From: Nephrocerus scutellatus
Lineage: Eukaryota > Arthropoda > Insecta > Diptera > Pipunculidae
Assembly (NCBI GenBank): GCA_947095585.1
Contig: OX352761.1
Location: 107,619,890 to 107,683,889, forward strand
Reading direction: 5' to 3'
Length of the DNA: 64,000 nt
Shown: piece after piece, positions 12,010 to 24,100 of the stretch
How positions within the stretch are numbered: position 1 is the stretch's first letter
Layout: every line of letters starts with the position of its first letter
Translations under genes and position numbers: made by a program
Notes under the pieces: model-generated
What the model saw: the letters and a program-made list of their open reading frames with translations, nothing else
The model's database searches: none
What the model was told of the DNA's origin: nothing

Positions 12010-12916
12010 CCGAGTGACTGAAACGAAGTGTTATCAACTTCAGACTGTCATTGCTGTCAAACAAGTGATGACAGAGCGCTCAAATCTACCCTAATGACAG
12101 TTCATTCCATTGTTTACAAGCGTACAAAAGCATTTTAGTGGGAAATATTCAGAAAAAAAATGTTACGTTTGCACGAAAGTGGCGATTTGTCGAATTGGGT
12201 TTTCTCAGATGAGTCAGCGTTCGTTATTGAGCAATATGTGAACAAGCAAAACGAAAGGATTTACTTGCCCGGCCGTTCTACTGAAAATGTATACCAACGA
12301 ATTGGCACTCGAAACCAAGCGCCGCCGATGGTGATGGTTTGGGCCGCCGTAACGGCCGAAAGCCGTTCACCGCTCGTTTTTTTTGGACTGTGGCATCAAG
12401 ATAAATGCTCAAATTTATCGGGATCATGTGTTGGAGGGAGCGTTGAAGCATTGGGCACAAAAACATTTCGGCCGCAGAGCCTGGACATTTCAACAGGATT
12501 CGGCGCCGTCATAAAGTGCGCGTCAATCAAGATTGGCTGAGAAACAACGCTCCGCGGTTCATTTCCACTGCCCAATGGCCACCAAATTCACAGGATGCAA
12601 ATCCGCTAGATTTCTCGGTTTAGGGTATTTTGAAGAACAAGGTTGGTACAAAAAAAAATACCAAAGTGTCGATCATCTCAAGCAAGCCAAGGAATGGGCC
12701 AAAATACCGCAGAGCCACTTTCGTGTTTCATGCAATAGCTTTGTCGGCCGTTTGAAGGCCATAATCGCGGCTAAGGGTGGCTAAATCGAAAACTGCTAAT
12801 GCATTTCGAAAATTTAAATATTTGTTAACATTTTTTACATTGATTCAATAAAATTCATCAAAAAATAAAAATTCTGTGGCGTTTTGTTTTGGTAACACTT
12901 CGTGTCAGTCACCCTG
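12010..12916 (+). mobile_element. mariner-superfamily DNA transposon (DD37D type), internally deleted, with TIRs
   Basis: The ends are inverted repeats: the 5' end has CCGAGTGACTGAAACGAAGT and the 3' end, reversed, has CAGGGTGACTGACACGAAGT. TA flanks both sides (12008-12009 and 12917-12918). The transposase remnant covers FSDES (first D), MVMVWAAV, FQQDSAPS (second D) and SQDANPLDFSV (third D). If one deleted base after the second D is allowed for, 37 residues separate the second and third D. The N-terminal DNA-binding part is missing, and there is a frameshift near 12515 and a stop in the FSVW box near 12619. It cannot encode active transposase. Confidence 0.9.
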
Positions 12917-12987
12917 TATGTATGTAATACGTTTAATATATCCGGGAGAACTTAGCTGAAGTCAATATATAAGGTGTGTTTCTACTG

Positions 12988-13806
12988 TAGATCCCATGTG
13001 ACGATTGGATCTCAATTGGCGATCCATTCGATCTCGTTTGACGATCCATTGCAGCACATGTATCGATCCATTGGATCTCATGTATCGATCCATTGGATCT
13101 CATGTATCGATCCATTGGATCTCATGTATCGATCCATTGGATCTCATGTATCGATCCATTGGATCTCATGTAACGATCCATTGCAGCTTATGTAACGATC
13201 CATTGGATCTTATGTGATGATACATTCGATCTCATGTGATGATACATTCGATCGCATGTGACGATCCATTGCAGCTTATGTAACGATCCATTGGATCTCA
13301 TGTATCAATCCATTGGATCTCATGTATCGATCCATTGGATCTCATGTATCGATCCATTGGATCTCATGTATCGATCCATTGCAGCTTATGTAACGATCCA
13401 TTGGATCTCATGTATCGATCCATTGGATCTCATGTATCGATCCATTGGATCTCATGTATCGATCCATTGGATCTCATGTATCGATCCATTGGATCTCATG
13501 TATCGATCCATTGGATCTCATGTATCGATCCATTGGATCTCATGTATCGATCCATTGGATCTCATGTATCGATCCATTGGATCTCATGTAACGATCCATT
13601 GCAGCTTATGTATCGATCCATTGGATCTCATGTATCGATCCATTGGATCTCATGTATCGATCCATTGGATCTCATGTAACGATCCATTGCAGCTTATGTA
13701 ACGATCCATTGGATCTTATGTGATGATACATTCGATCTCATGTGATGATACATTCGATCGCATGTGACGATCCATTGCAGCTCATGTGACGATCCACATT
13801 CGATAT
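12988..13806. repeat. 22-bp minisatellite, about 37 units, with higher-order organisation
   Basis: The unit is 22 bp of the form CATGTATCGATCCATTGGAT plus CT. Variants carry TTGCAGCT or TTCGATCT instead of TTGGATCT, and TAACGATCC, TGACGATCC or TGATGATAC instead of TATCGATCC. Because 22 is not a multiple of 3, three units make one 22-residue protein period and all three plus frames stay open for long stretches. These open frames are by-products, not genes. A variant block at 13173-13285 recurs 506 bp later (13679 onward), which is 23 units. Confidence 0.95.
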
Positions 13807-14199
13807 GAATAAAACGACGCGAGTCCAAATGCTTTACTCAATGGATAATGGTCAGGTAAAACTACAAAAAACATTGACCAAGAAAATATTACAAATAATG
13901 ACATGTCAACCTTCAAAATTCTTGAATCCTCTATTGTATACACTTGTATTAATTTTTGTAGGGAAAATATGATACAAAATTGCAAAAAAACAAAACAAAA
14001 ACTGTTGATCTGATTGCTACCAAAGATTGCACACCCGTTGGGCTAATCTGAAGATTGCCTGAAAATTTCATCAAAATCGGTCCAGCTGTTTTGGAGTCCA
14101 TAGATAACATAGACACACATCGGTTGACCTGATATGTTGGGAAGCTTCATCAGAGCTATTGTTGGAGAAGCATAGTAGTTAAAAATAAATTCAATAGGT
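13807..14199. other. Non-genic sequence with a dispersed-repeat tail
   Basis: The stretch around 14056-14150 (TCAAAATCGGTCCAGCTGTT and following) resembles the 3' end of the dispersed repeat family seen at 34370-34755 and 43008-43450. No gene seen. Confidence 0.4.
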
Positions 14200-14533
14200 A
14201 TGTGAGGAAGGATGAGAATGATGAGAATCTACAAGCGTTATCGCGATGTCGACATCGTGAAGAAAATTAAGCTCGGTAGGCTCCGGTGGGCAGGACACCT
14301 AGCTCGCATGAGCGAAGAGGATCCTGCTCGGAAAGTCCTTTGCGGTAGGATTTATGGAACACGACAGCAAGGCCGGCCAAGCCTACGCTGGAAGGATGGC
14401 GTAGACCAGGACGCCCAGAGTTTAGGGATGCCGAACTGGATGACATCGGCTCGAAATCGGGACCGGTGGAGAGACTTTTTACGGGAGGCCGGGACCGGAC
14501 CCCGGTTGTAGAGCCAAATATGATGATGATGAT
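14200..14533 (+). mobile_element. RTE-like LINE 3' end with (ATG)n tail
   Basis: The frame 14212-14511 reads IKLGRLRWAGHLARM, then [14 protein letters not shown] and [18 protein letters not shown]. This is the usual C-terminal end of a common insect RTE-type LINE ORF2. It ends in ATGATGATGATG at about 14518-14533. Reverse-strand and plus-strand relatives are at 46328-47090 and 48850-49375. Confidence 0.8.
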
Positions 14534-14549
14534 GTGACGATCCATTATA

Positions 14550-15169
14550 CATGGTTTCTCTTCAAAAAACATTACTTACTTACCAAAATACTTACTCTAC
14601 AAAATACAATGAAAACCCGCTCTTTTTGTTTTATACCTTAAAACTTTACATCACATTTATTATTAAATATTTACATGAATTGGATTTTCTCATTTTCCTT
14701 ATTTTTTGTATTTATTTTCGGATTTTTTTTTTTGTAAAAAAAACTGCACTTTTTGTGATAGACTATTATAATAATTGCTTTAAGTGTGTGGTGTGTCGCA
14801 AACTGAAAGCTGTTTTGATGTTTTTCTTCGTCTTTTTGTTTTTTCTTCTAAATCTCACGATTATTTTCTCAAAATACTGTTGATTCTGATTGCTATTAAC
14901 AAATTGTAAGGAGGATAATAAATGTATTACATATGCGATTAAATATTGTTATAATTCAATATTTATGAATTATAGTTTTTCTGCTTCCCAAGAAAAGTCA
15001 TGGCTTCAAGTGCTGGCAATGGAGAGGGTAGAAGCTATCCGATAGCTAGCTATCCATAGAAACTTAACAACATTCAGTTGTGCGGGATGGGATGCTGCTG
15101 CTGCTGCTGCCGCTGTCGATGGATGTGATTGTTGTTTGATAAACCGTACATAGAGACGGGACAAGTTTA
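14550..15169 (-). other. Probable 3' UTR of the FAM193-like gene
   Basis: AT-rich sequence after the stop codon at 15170. On the minus strand several AATAAA signals are possible (TTTATT on plus at about 14656 and 14712). A CTG/CTGC run lies at 15093-15112. No other gene is seen. Confidence 0.45.
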
Positions 15170-18100
15170 CTACCACCAACCATTTGCAGAAGAGTTGCCG
15201 CTGTTGTTCAGGCTGCCATTGAGTTGAGAGCACTGCTCACCCGAAATCTTCAGAGAGTTGATATTTTGCACAAAACTGTCCAACGATGTCTCATCGAGGT
15301 AAGGCGACGTTCGTGAACTCTTCTTAATGAGCAAATCGTTAATATTGATGTTGACTTTTTGCTTCTCTTTGGGTGGTTCAAAGTCGTAACTGAATCGTTT
15401 GAACGATTCAACATCTCGATCACCTAAATCGAGATCGTTCAGGTTAAGCAAGTTGTTCGGTGTGAAAAGATTTTCTGTTAAATGTTTTGATTCATTTTTA
15501 AATTTAGATTTTAAATTTAATGAATGAACATAATCACAAAAACTACTACCCACCATTGATGAACTCTCCCAGATGTTCACTGTAATTCTTGACGTTCAAG
15601 CTGCCCGTATATTGCTGCTGCTGTCGGGCTGTGTTCGAGCATTCGTACATATTCGCCGATGTCGGCCTATTGGCATAGACTGGTGTAATTTCAACACGAT
15701 GTGCAACTGGAGATGATGCATTTCGCGTGAAGTTAGAATCGTTGACATTGTGTATTGAGACCTGCCGTAAATGGAGTTAAAAAATTTAGAGACATTTTAA
15801 TCGTGAAATCTCATTACATACCTCATTGTTTAGGTTTTGTCCTGGCATTAAAGTCTTTAGGAAGGCAGCATCATCATACCGGATGACGCCTGTATTCGGT
15901 ATACCATCTAGATAATGGTTGAATCCAGTTATAGTCGGTGGTGGTGAGTCATCGCAATTGTGATGCATATGACAATCGCTGGCATCAAATAGAGAATTTG
16001 TATTCGTGCGAACGCCGCCTGCGGACATCTGCTGATTGCCGGAAGTGACCGATGGGAATACGTCAAAACCATTATAGTAATTCGATTGCTGGTATTTCTC
16101 TTGAATTGGCGAACTATTGATGCTACCGAGAAATGATCCGCATGTTACTGAAATTTGAAAAAGTGGTTTAGGAATAGTTGTTATAATAAAAAGTTGAATT
16201 GAGTTGAGTAGGTTAGGTTGGGTTAAAGTGGCATTCGATAGAAAAGCCGACACAATTAGACCAGTAATGGTCCATTGTGATCAAGAAAATTTCCCCCCTA
16301 CTCGTTACACCATTTGAAGCTTCGTATGAAGCGCAAGAGACTGCTACTGTCAGTATTTGTCAGATCATCAAGTTCATTATTAAAGAAAGCGCCTAGAAGG
16401 ACGGAGAGACGGCTGGACAGGTACAGAGAATGTGGAGAATGGTCTCCTTCTTCTCGTACATGTAGCTTCTGCAGAAGTCGTTTGACAATACGCCAAGCCT
16501 TGCTGCATGGTTGTCTATGAGAAAGTGCACAGCGATGACACCTTTTATAGCACAGATGTGTAATCTTTTTAGAGAGATAGCAAGCTCATCAGCCTTAAAA
16601 TGACCCCGATGTCTCTATGCCCCGGCACCTAACAAAAAGGAAATGTTGAACTGCTCCGCCATCTCCTTGAGAGATGAGCAGTTTGGGGCTACAAGAGAGT
16701 TCATAGAGACTGATTCCAGGGATTTCAACACAGCTTGGGTATCCGAGAACAAGCGGATATGACATTCCCCTTCAGGATTCTTTAATCGCCATAATTTCTG
16801 CCTGTAAAACACTACAGTCATTAGAAAGACGGAAAGGGAGACTAAGATTTAGCCTTTTTGATAAAAACACCTCCGCCAATCCCATCACCAGTTGTTGACC
16901 CTTCTGTGTAAAAATGTATGCATTCTTCACATAATGATCTGTAAAGGATGGTGATTGGAAGTTTTGGAATAGTGTAGTCTGTGTTGCCCAGTTGAATCCT
17001 GAACGAATTCAGAACAGAGGATTGTTCTATTTCATTCTAGGACCATTGGTAGCTTGGACTAAAGCAAATAGCCTCTCTACAGATAATGTCGAGTTGTGTA
17101 AGGTTGTACAGAATGTCTAGTGTGGCGGAAGGAAGGAAGGCGCTTATACATAAACGAGCGGATATTTCGACTTTGCTTTGTCTAAGGCATTCTACCACAC
17201 AGCCTTACTACATAGAAGTGTAGATCTTACTAGCGCTGTATATAGCCAATGAGTGTTATGGTGTTAAAGACCCCATTGGTTTCCAATAGCTTTTTTGTAT
17301 GAGAAGAGTACCACTGTACGTACGAACCGTTTGGTTTGCAGCATAGCTTTTTATCCAGAATAAGACCCAGAAACTCGGCTTCTTTAGAGAAAGCTAAGCT
17401 TATGCCATTAATAGAGAGCGGGTTAACATGTGGGATTTTATATTTCCTAGTGAAGAGGACAAGTTCAGTTTTGTGGGGGTTTAAACCTCCTAAAACCACA
17501 ACTATCTGCACATCTCTCGTTAGCTTGCATTTTCTAGGAGTTCCTGAGGTACTGAGACGGCAAAAGCAATGCCATTCGCATAAGCAATCACTCCGTACCC
17601 CTCCCGCCTTTTCAGGTATATCAGGGGGGATAGAACTCCACCTTGCGGAGTTCCTATGTAGACAGATCATCTGACCAACGCCACACCCAGTTTTGAATTA
17701 ATAATCCGACTTGTGAGCAGAAGATTAATCAGTCGTCTACCCTCACAATCGACAGTCGCAACCGTAGATGTGTTGACTGTGTTAAAAGCTCCTTCAATTT
17801 CTAGGAATGCTACCATTGTGTACTCCTTGAAGTGAATGGAATATTCGATAGAATGTACTATCGTATGCAGAGCTGTTTATACAGATTTGCTCTTGTAATA
17901 CGCATCTTGATTAGTAGTCAGAAGTTTCTTGTCAATGCTAGCTAGTGAGTCAAAACAGACGGCTAATGTAAACGAATTTCGAGCGTTGTATAGAAGACAA
18001 AAAGGACGATTCTAGAACACAAATTGTTTCATTTTGTAAATGGTGGAAAATTCTTGAAGAATTTTAAACAAATTTCAATACTCACAACTTTCTTGCACAG

Positions 18101-21100
18101 CAGACGTCGCCGCTGTCAATTCCTGACCAAAATTCGTCCACTGATTCTCTTTGGACTTCTTTTGCTGTTGTGCATTCTTTACTTCACTACCGATTGCAGA
18201 TAGGCATTTTGGCGGATGAGGCGGTGATTGCTGCTGCTGTTGTTGAGATTGCGAACTGCCGCCAACAATGCCAAGATCACTAAGAAAATTGGGAGCTCCA
18301 ATTAGACCACCACTAGTACTACCATTCATACTGCTAATTATTGCCGCCGTTTGGTTGTTATTATTATTATTAGCAGCAACAGTCGAGGAATTGCCATAGT
18401 TATCGGTAGACGCAGCATTTGTCACAGCCGATGCCGAAGCTGGGGAATGGTCATTGATATTGTTGTTGGAGAAATATGAGAAGGAATTGTTGTTGTTGAT
18501 CGACGGTGGAACCACGGTTGCGGATGAGCTGGATGATGACGAAGGAATGGCATTCACGGCACCAGGAGAATTTACAGCGGCTATCTCCTGTGGGGTATAA
18601 TAGTTTGCATTAAACTGTCGATAGCCCCCAATGGACAGACCATTGGCCACAGCTTGCTGCAATGCTGGATTTCGAATGGTGAACATGCCATTCTCGTTTT
18701 TGATGATTGCCGCTGGCTGATCCATTGGCAGTGGAGCAATCGGCATCGCAGTACGATTCTGCTGTGGTAGTACTGTTCCACAGCGGGACAAAACCGTTGC
18801 TGACGCTGCACCCTGCTGTTGGTGCGGTTGAGATTGCTGTTGCTGAACGATTGCTGGTCCACCGCCATGAAACATTGGATTACGTAGGGTGACCATTTTT
18901 GAGCCTCCAGTTGCTGAGTTGAGGGCGGCTCCACTGTTTCTGCTGCCATCGGATGGTTTCATTCTATTCTTACGTTTTTTATTCTTGGACGTTTTTGAGG
19001 GATTCTGACCGCTTCCCGACTCAGTAGATGATTTGCCATGGTAGTGCTGATTTTGCTGAGATTGTGGAGGCGGCTTGGCCATTGTTTCAACCATTATGAC
19101 ACCACCCTGCTGATCGGCGGCACCTCCGTAACTTGGCGAGTTATAATAACCAGATGCTATGATGGTCGCTCCTGGTGGATGATGTGAGCCGGCCATGCCA
19201 GACTGATGTTGCAATGGCTTGGAAAGTTTCTGAATAGACTCCGATTTTGCACGCAATTGTTCGCTTTTGCTCGGATCAACTTTAGTTAGAGTAATGCCGG
19301 GAGGCAATGACAGATTCTCTACTTGAACGCCACGGCTCAACTGATCCATGATGCTGACGTTGGACGATGATACTGCTGTCGAAAAGTGTGTTGATTGTCG
19401 TGGCGCCACAGATGATACAGTAGGTGGATAATGCCTGTCGTTAGCAGAGCCGCCGTAATGATGATGATGAGAGGATGCAGTGCTTGAACTGGCATGATAG
19501 CTGCTGCCAGTGATGCGCATACCTTGCATAGATTGATGAAGATTGTTATAATCGGACGAGTGTTGCTGCTGCTGCTGTGACTGCTGACCAGCCGAAGCTG
19601 ATCCTGATGATCTATTCGATTTACCATAAACATTTCCACCAGCAATACCTCCACAGCCGCTTCCGCTTCCACTGTTGTTGGTGTTATTATTGTTTTGCTT
19701 TTGTTGTTGATGATGGTTTCTGCCCTTATTACGGCTAGAATTTTTTTGCGACCTCCTCGATGGTTGAGATGAACCTACATGTGGGCAATTGCTTTCTGCG
19801 GCGACTGATCTGGGCTGATTCCTGTCTGAGTTTCGATTCGAGTTGTTGGGTGTGTTGGCGGTGTTACTTCGGTTGTTGGTTTTATTGTTGTTGTTATACT
19901 TTGATTCATTTCTGTTGTTATTCAACTTGCTGTTGTTGTTGTTGTTGCTGTTGTTGTTGCTGTTGCTGACGCTTTTCTGTGCTGTCCCTGACACGGCTGT
20001 ACGATGGGAATCTCTTTTGTACGAATCTCTTGAGCTGACGGCAGCAGGAATGTTTTGCTGCTGCTTTTCAGTTGCATGGGATCCTGCTTTAGTGCTGCGT
20101 CCACTTTGATTCTGAATGGCATATGAAGACGTCTTTGATCTGCGGTCCTGACTTTTATTCGATGTCGTCCTGTTAGAAGAAACTGTAGGAGACGAAGCTT
20201 TATTCAATGGCAGTGGAGGCGGTGGCTTTTGCTGTGTGTTTTGTTGTTTTGTGGCGTACTGTGGTGGATACGGTTCCTTCTTCGATGTTACACTGGTTGT
20301 TGCAACAATGGCAGGAACTTTTTTCACGGTTGGCGGTACTACGACAATAGCATTTACGGGCTTCTTATTTTCAGGTATAATTGGAGTTTGTTTCAGCGGC
20401 AAATTACTGTTGACTACAGCAACACTAGCTTGCAAACCAATTGACGGTTTAGAACTATCGGCGGGTGCGTCTTCTTCCTCTGTTGTTTGCTCCTCGGCAT
20501 CAGATTCCGCATCCGAATCAGATACGAAGTCATTCAAATGCAGCATTTTAAACTGATTGTTGTCGAATTGACCATTGTCGATGAATTTCTGTCTCTTAGT
20601 GTTATCTTTCTTAGCAGACGGCGCAGCAGTTGGTGTAGCTGGTGGCGGAGGAGCGATAGTAACAGGTGAGGTGGCGGTTTTCTTCGATGAGACTTTTGGC
20701 TGGTGCTCCTGTTGCTGGGGCTGACGTCTCTGGTCTTCCATTAGTCTCTGACTACATACAGAATTATCGCGCGTATTCACTTGGCTGCAGCTACCGACCG
20801 AATCAGATGACGAGGACGAAGTCGTGGAAGATGATGCAGAAGAACACGATGCTGATGATGTTGTCGAGGACGTAGATTTTTTCGATGAAATAGAACCGGA
20901 TGTAGAGACAGATGTAGTCGAAGCTGATGACGAGATCATAGCCGTTGGGTATTTCTTGTTTGACTTGGAGCTTTGAGTAGTTGTGCCGCTGTTAGTTGTT
21001 ATAACTTGTTGCTCCCGTTTTTTTATGTCATCAGGTTTAGCAACACTAGAGTTTTGCTTTGCATTTTCCTGCATTTGCTGAGGTGGTATCTGTTGCAACT

Positions 21101-24100
21101 TTTGCGGGTTTGTTGGTAGTAGGTGCTTTGATTTAAATTGCTTTGATTGATTTTTTGTGTCACGCTTTGCCGTAGCCGCCTCCAATTCGCGCCGCTTAAG
21201 ATCCTCCTTTTCGCGAATGAGTCGTTGACGCTCGGCTTCCTCTTCAGCGGCAGCTTCGGCAAGCTTTTTGGCTCTCTTCCGTTCCTTTTTCAATTGAGTC
21301 TTTGATAGTGGCGGCGGTGGATGTGCAGCGGCTTTCATGTAAACGTGAGGCTGTTGCTGCTGCTGTTGTGGTGACATTGGCGAGTCGGCGGCGGCAGCGT
21401 AACTGTTCGTAGTTTGCACCAATTGACCATTGACAAAAGTGTAGAGAAGTTTATCCTTATCAGGCGACGCACCCTTTGCTGTTACTGTTACTTGCGGCTC
21501 AGGAACATTCGGCAAGTTGACACGACGAATTGTTACGATCCGTTTAGATGGATCGGTGGCAATATCATTCGGCTGATTAGGAGCGTAGCACATTTGCACA
21601 TTCGACGATGAAAGCAAGCGTGGCATTACACAGGGTGGAGGTTGCATATCTGATGATGCATTCGCAGCCGATGGGTATGGAAAATTATTCGCATGCGCAT
21701 ATGGGAGACTATAATTAGCGGCTGCAGCAGCACCGTTGTTCAGATTGTTAGTTACCTGAGTTGATGGATGAGACAGAGGCAGGGTTGATGCCGATGATGA
21801 TGTAGCTGAGGGTATTACTAGTGGTTGTGCTGCTGCTGCTGTTGCTGCTGGCAACGTATGATTGCCAGCACCAACACCGCCAGGATGTGTTCCCTGCAGT
21901 TTTTCGATTTGTTGCTCCTTCGTTGGCAGGTAAGCAAACTTAAAATCGGAATTTGTTTGCTTGACAATAGCGATCAACTCCAAAATGCTGCCTTCTAATT
22001 TCGCTTTGGCGCGACCCAGCTTCTTCAAGTTCACCTCCAGATCGGTAATTTTTCTTTTGTCACGCTTCTTCATTGACTTCGTTTCTTTTAACTGAATTTT
22101 TGCAAAAAACTCCTTAAAGTAAATATCATGGAATTGTGCACGAAAATCTTGCAACTCGGCAATACGTTTAATTTCTTCCTTGCGTTGTTTCTGTTTCGCC
22201 CTTTTGGCCGCTTTCTTTGCATTGACTGGGTTTTTTGTGTCGTTGGAACCTTCGATAAAGCTGAGTGTTTCGTTGATCCATTTCTTGACTTTGGTTTGGT
22301 CCTTCGAGTACATGCCTAGAAGTTCGTAGATTTGTTTGGCTTTTTCACTGCCGATTTCTTTGACCACTTCGATGCCAGCATCATCACCAGATGAGCCACC
22401 TGAAGCAGATGTCGACTTGGAAGTTGACGTTGAGGCAGACGACACAGATGTCGTCGTGCTGCGAGCGCTAGCATTTTTCTTCCGCGAAGGCGTATCCTGT
22501 TCCCGCTGGGTGGGCGTTTTCTTAGCGATAGTATCATTTGGGGCGCCAGCAACTGCAACAGCGCAATGACGAGCTGCATCATTGTCATTCGCAATGCATA
22601 ATGCTGGTCCAACTTCTTCCACTGCACCAGGCGATTCAGGAGTGGACGTTGCAACCGACGACGAAGATATCGTTGTACTGCGAACGCTAACATTCTTCTT
22701 TCGCGAAGGCGTATCAAGTTCTCGTTGGGCGGGCGTTTTCTTAGCGATTGCATCACTAGTGGCAGCAGCGACGGCAGCAGCACAACGACGAGCTGCTGCT
22801 TTAGCAGCGTTTTCAGTTGCGGTTGATACTGATGCTGCTGCACCGCCAGAACCGGCTCCTGCAGATCCACTTACTGCACCAGCCGCCGTCGCCGACGAAG
22901 AAGTGGAGTTTGCTTTTGTATGCAAGTGGCTAATTCGCTTGCAAAGCGTATTCAAACACTCTAAGCTATCATCGTCGTCATTTAAGTTCTTTTCGGCTTG
23001 AACTGCATTGATTGTGCTTGTACCTGCCTGGGCAGTCGCGGTGACTGTTGGCACCGCGGTGTTGTTGGTGGTGGGAGTCCCTTTTTGTTGCTGCTGTTGG
23101 GAGTTTTGTTTCGTTGATTGCTGCTGAGCTGCCTGTGGCTGTTTGGCAGCAGTCGGCGGTTTCATATTATTCCGTGAATTCACCAATTGCGACAATTTTT
23201 TTCTCAGTCGTTCGCGTGTTTCATTCATTCTTGCGTGATTGCATTCCTGATTTCAATCGAAAGAATCAATTATTAAACATTTTTGTTTGATACTAAAACA
23301 AACAAACAAACCTTTTTAATACGCTTCTTGCTGGAATGATTTTCCTTACAGTGATCCCCCAAATCCGAATGATCAAAGCAACCTAAACATATAAATTTGA
23401 TTGAAAACGAATTAAGTGAATTTGTTCGTATTATGCGGGCGACTTACATTTCTTTGACTTTTCTTTCACACCACTACCTGAACTCCTTTTGCCGCCAGTT
23501 TCCGAAGGATTGACCGACTCTGTTATTGATACAGCATCACATTCGGGCGGCGTTTGAAGAACGTCTTCCTCGGGCACAGGAGGAATACTGAAATTGTAAT
23601 GATTTCATACATTCATACATTAATTGTTTAACAAAACAGAGAGACAAACAAATCATTTTAAGATTTTGTTGATTGTTGTAATTTAGATGTATTGTCAGCC
23701 CCTCTTTGTTGTAGAAAAGCAAAAATAGCTATCAACTATGCATCAGCATAACAAAAGAGCGTTCATCAGCTGACAAGTAATGTCGGGCTACTATACTTCC
23801 AAGGTACAATGTAACCAAATTTACTGCTGCGATAGTCATTCTTTCAATTATTAAAGAGTCGTTTGACTTATCATTATGTTTTTTGTCTAACTTATGGCAT
23901 TGAAAACATCACTGAGATAATTTTTATCACGAATCCACTGTTGGTTATAAGTGATATCAAGCAAGAAAGCGTCCTTGTTGAGAAATTATTACACACATTC
24001 ATTAATTTATGTCCTGCGACCACACACATCACAGATCAAATCAATTTTGTCAACAATTCAAAGGAAGATTTCTATAAAAAGTCATCGACGGAATGTTACC

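Noticed and set aside
12974..13701. Long open frames of 70-147 residues with MYRSIGSHVSIHWISC repeats in three plus frames
   Set aside because: They are translations of a 22-bp minisatellite without stop codons; all three frames are open, so no single frame is selected.
18581..22870. Many plus and minus frames of 60-184 residues overlapping the long FAM193-like exon
   Set aside because: Shadows of the 1,720-residue coding frame with low-complexity content; the main frame connects to flanking exons at both ends.
23228..23228. ATG at 23228 as the start of the 1,717-residue protein
   Set aside because: The same frame continues upstream through ECNHAR to a splice acceptor and joins in phase with exons that contain CFDHSDLGDHCKE.
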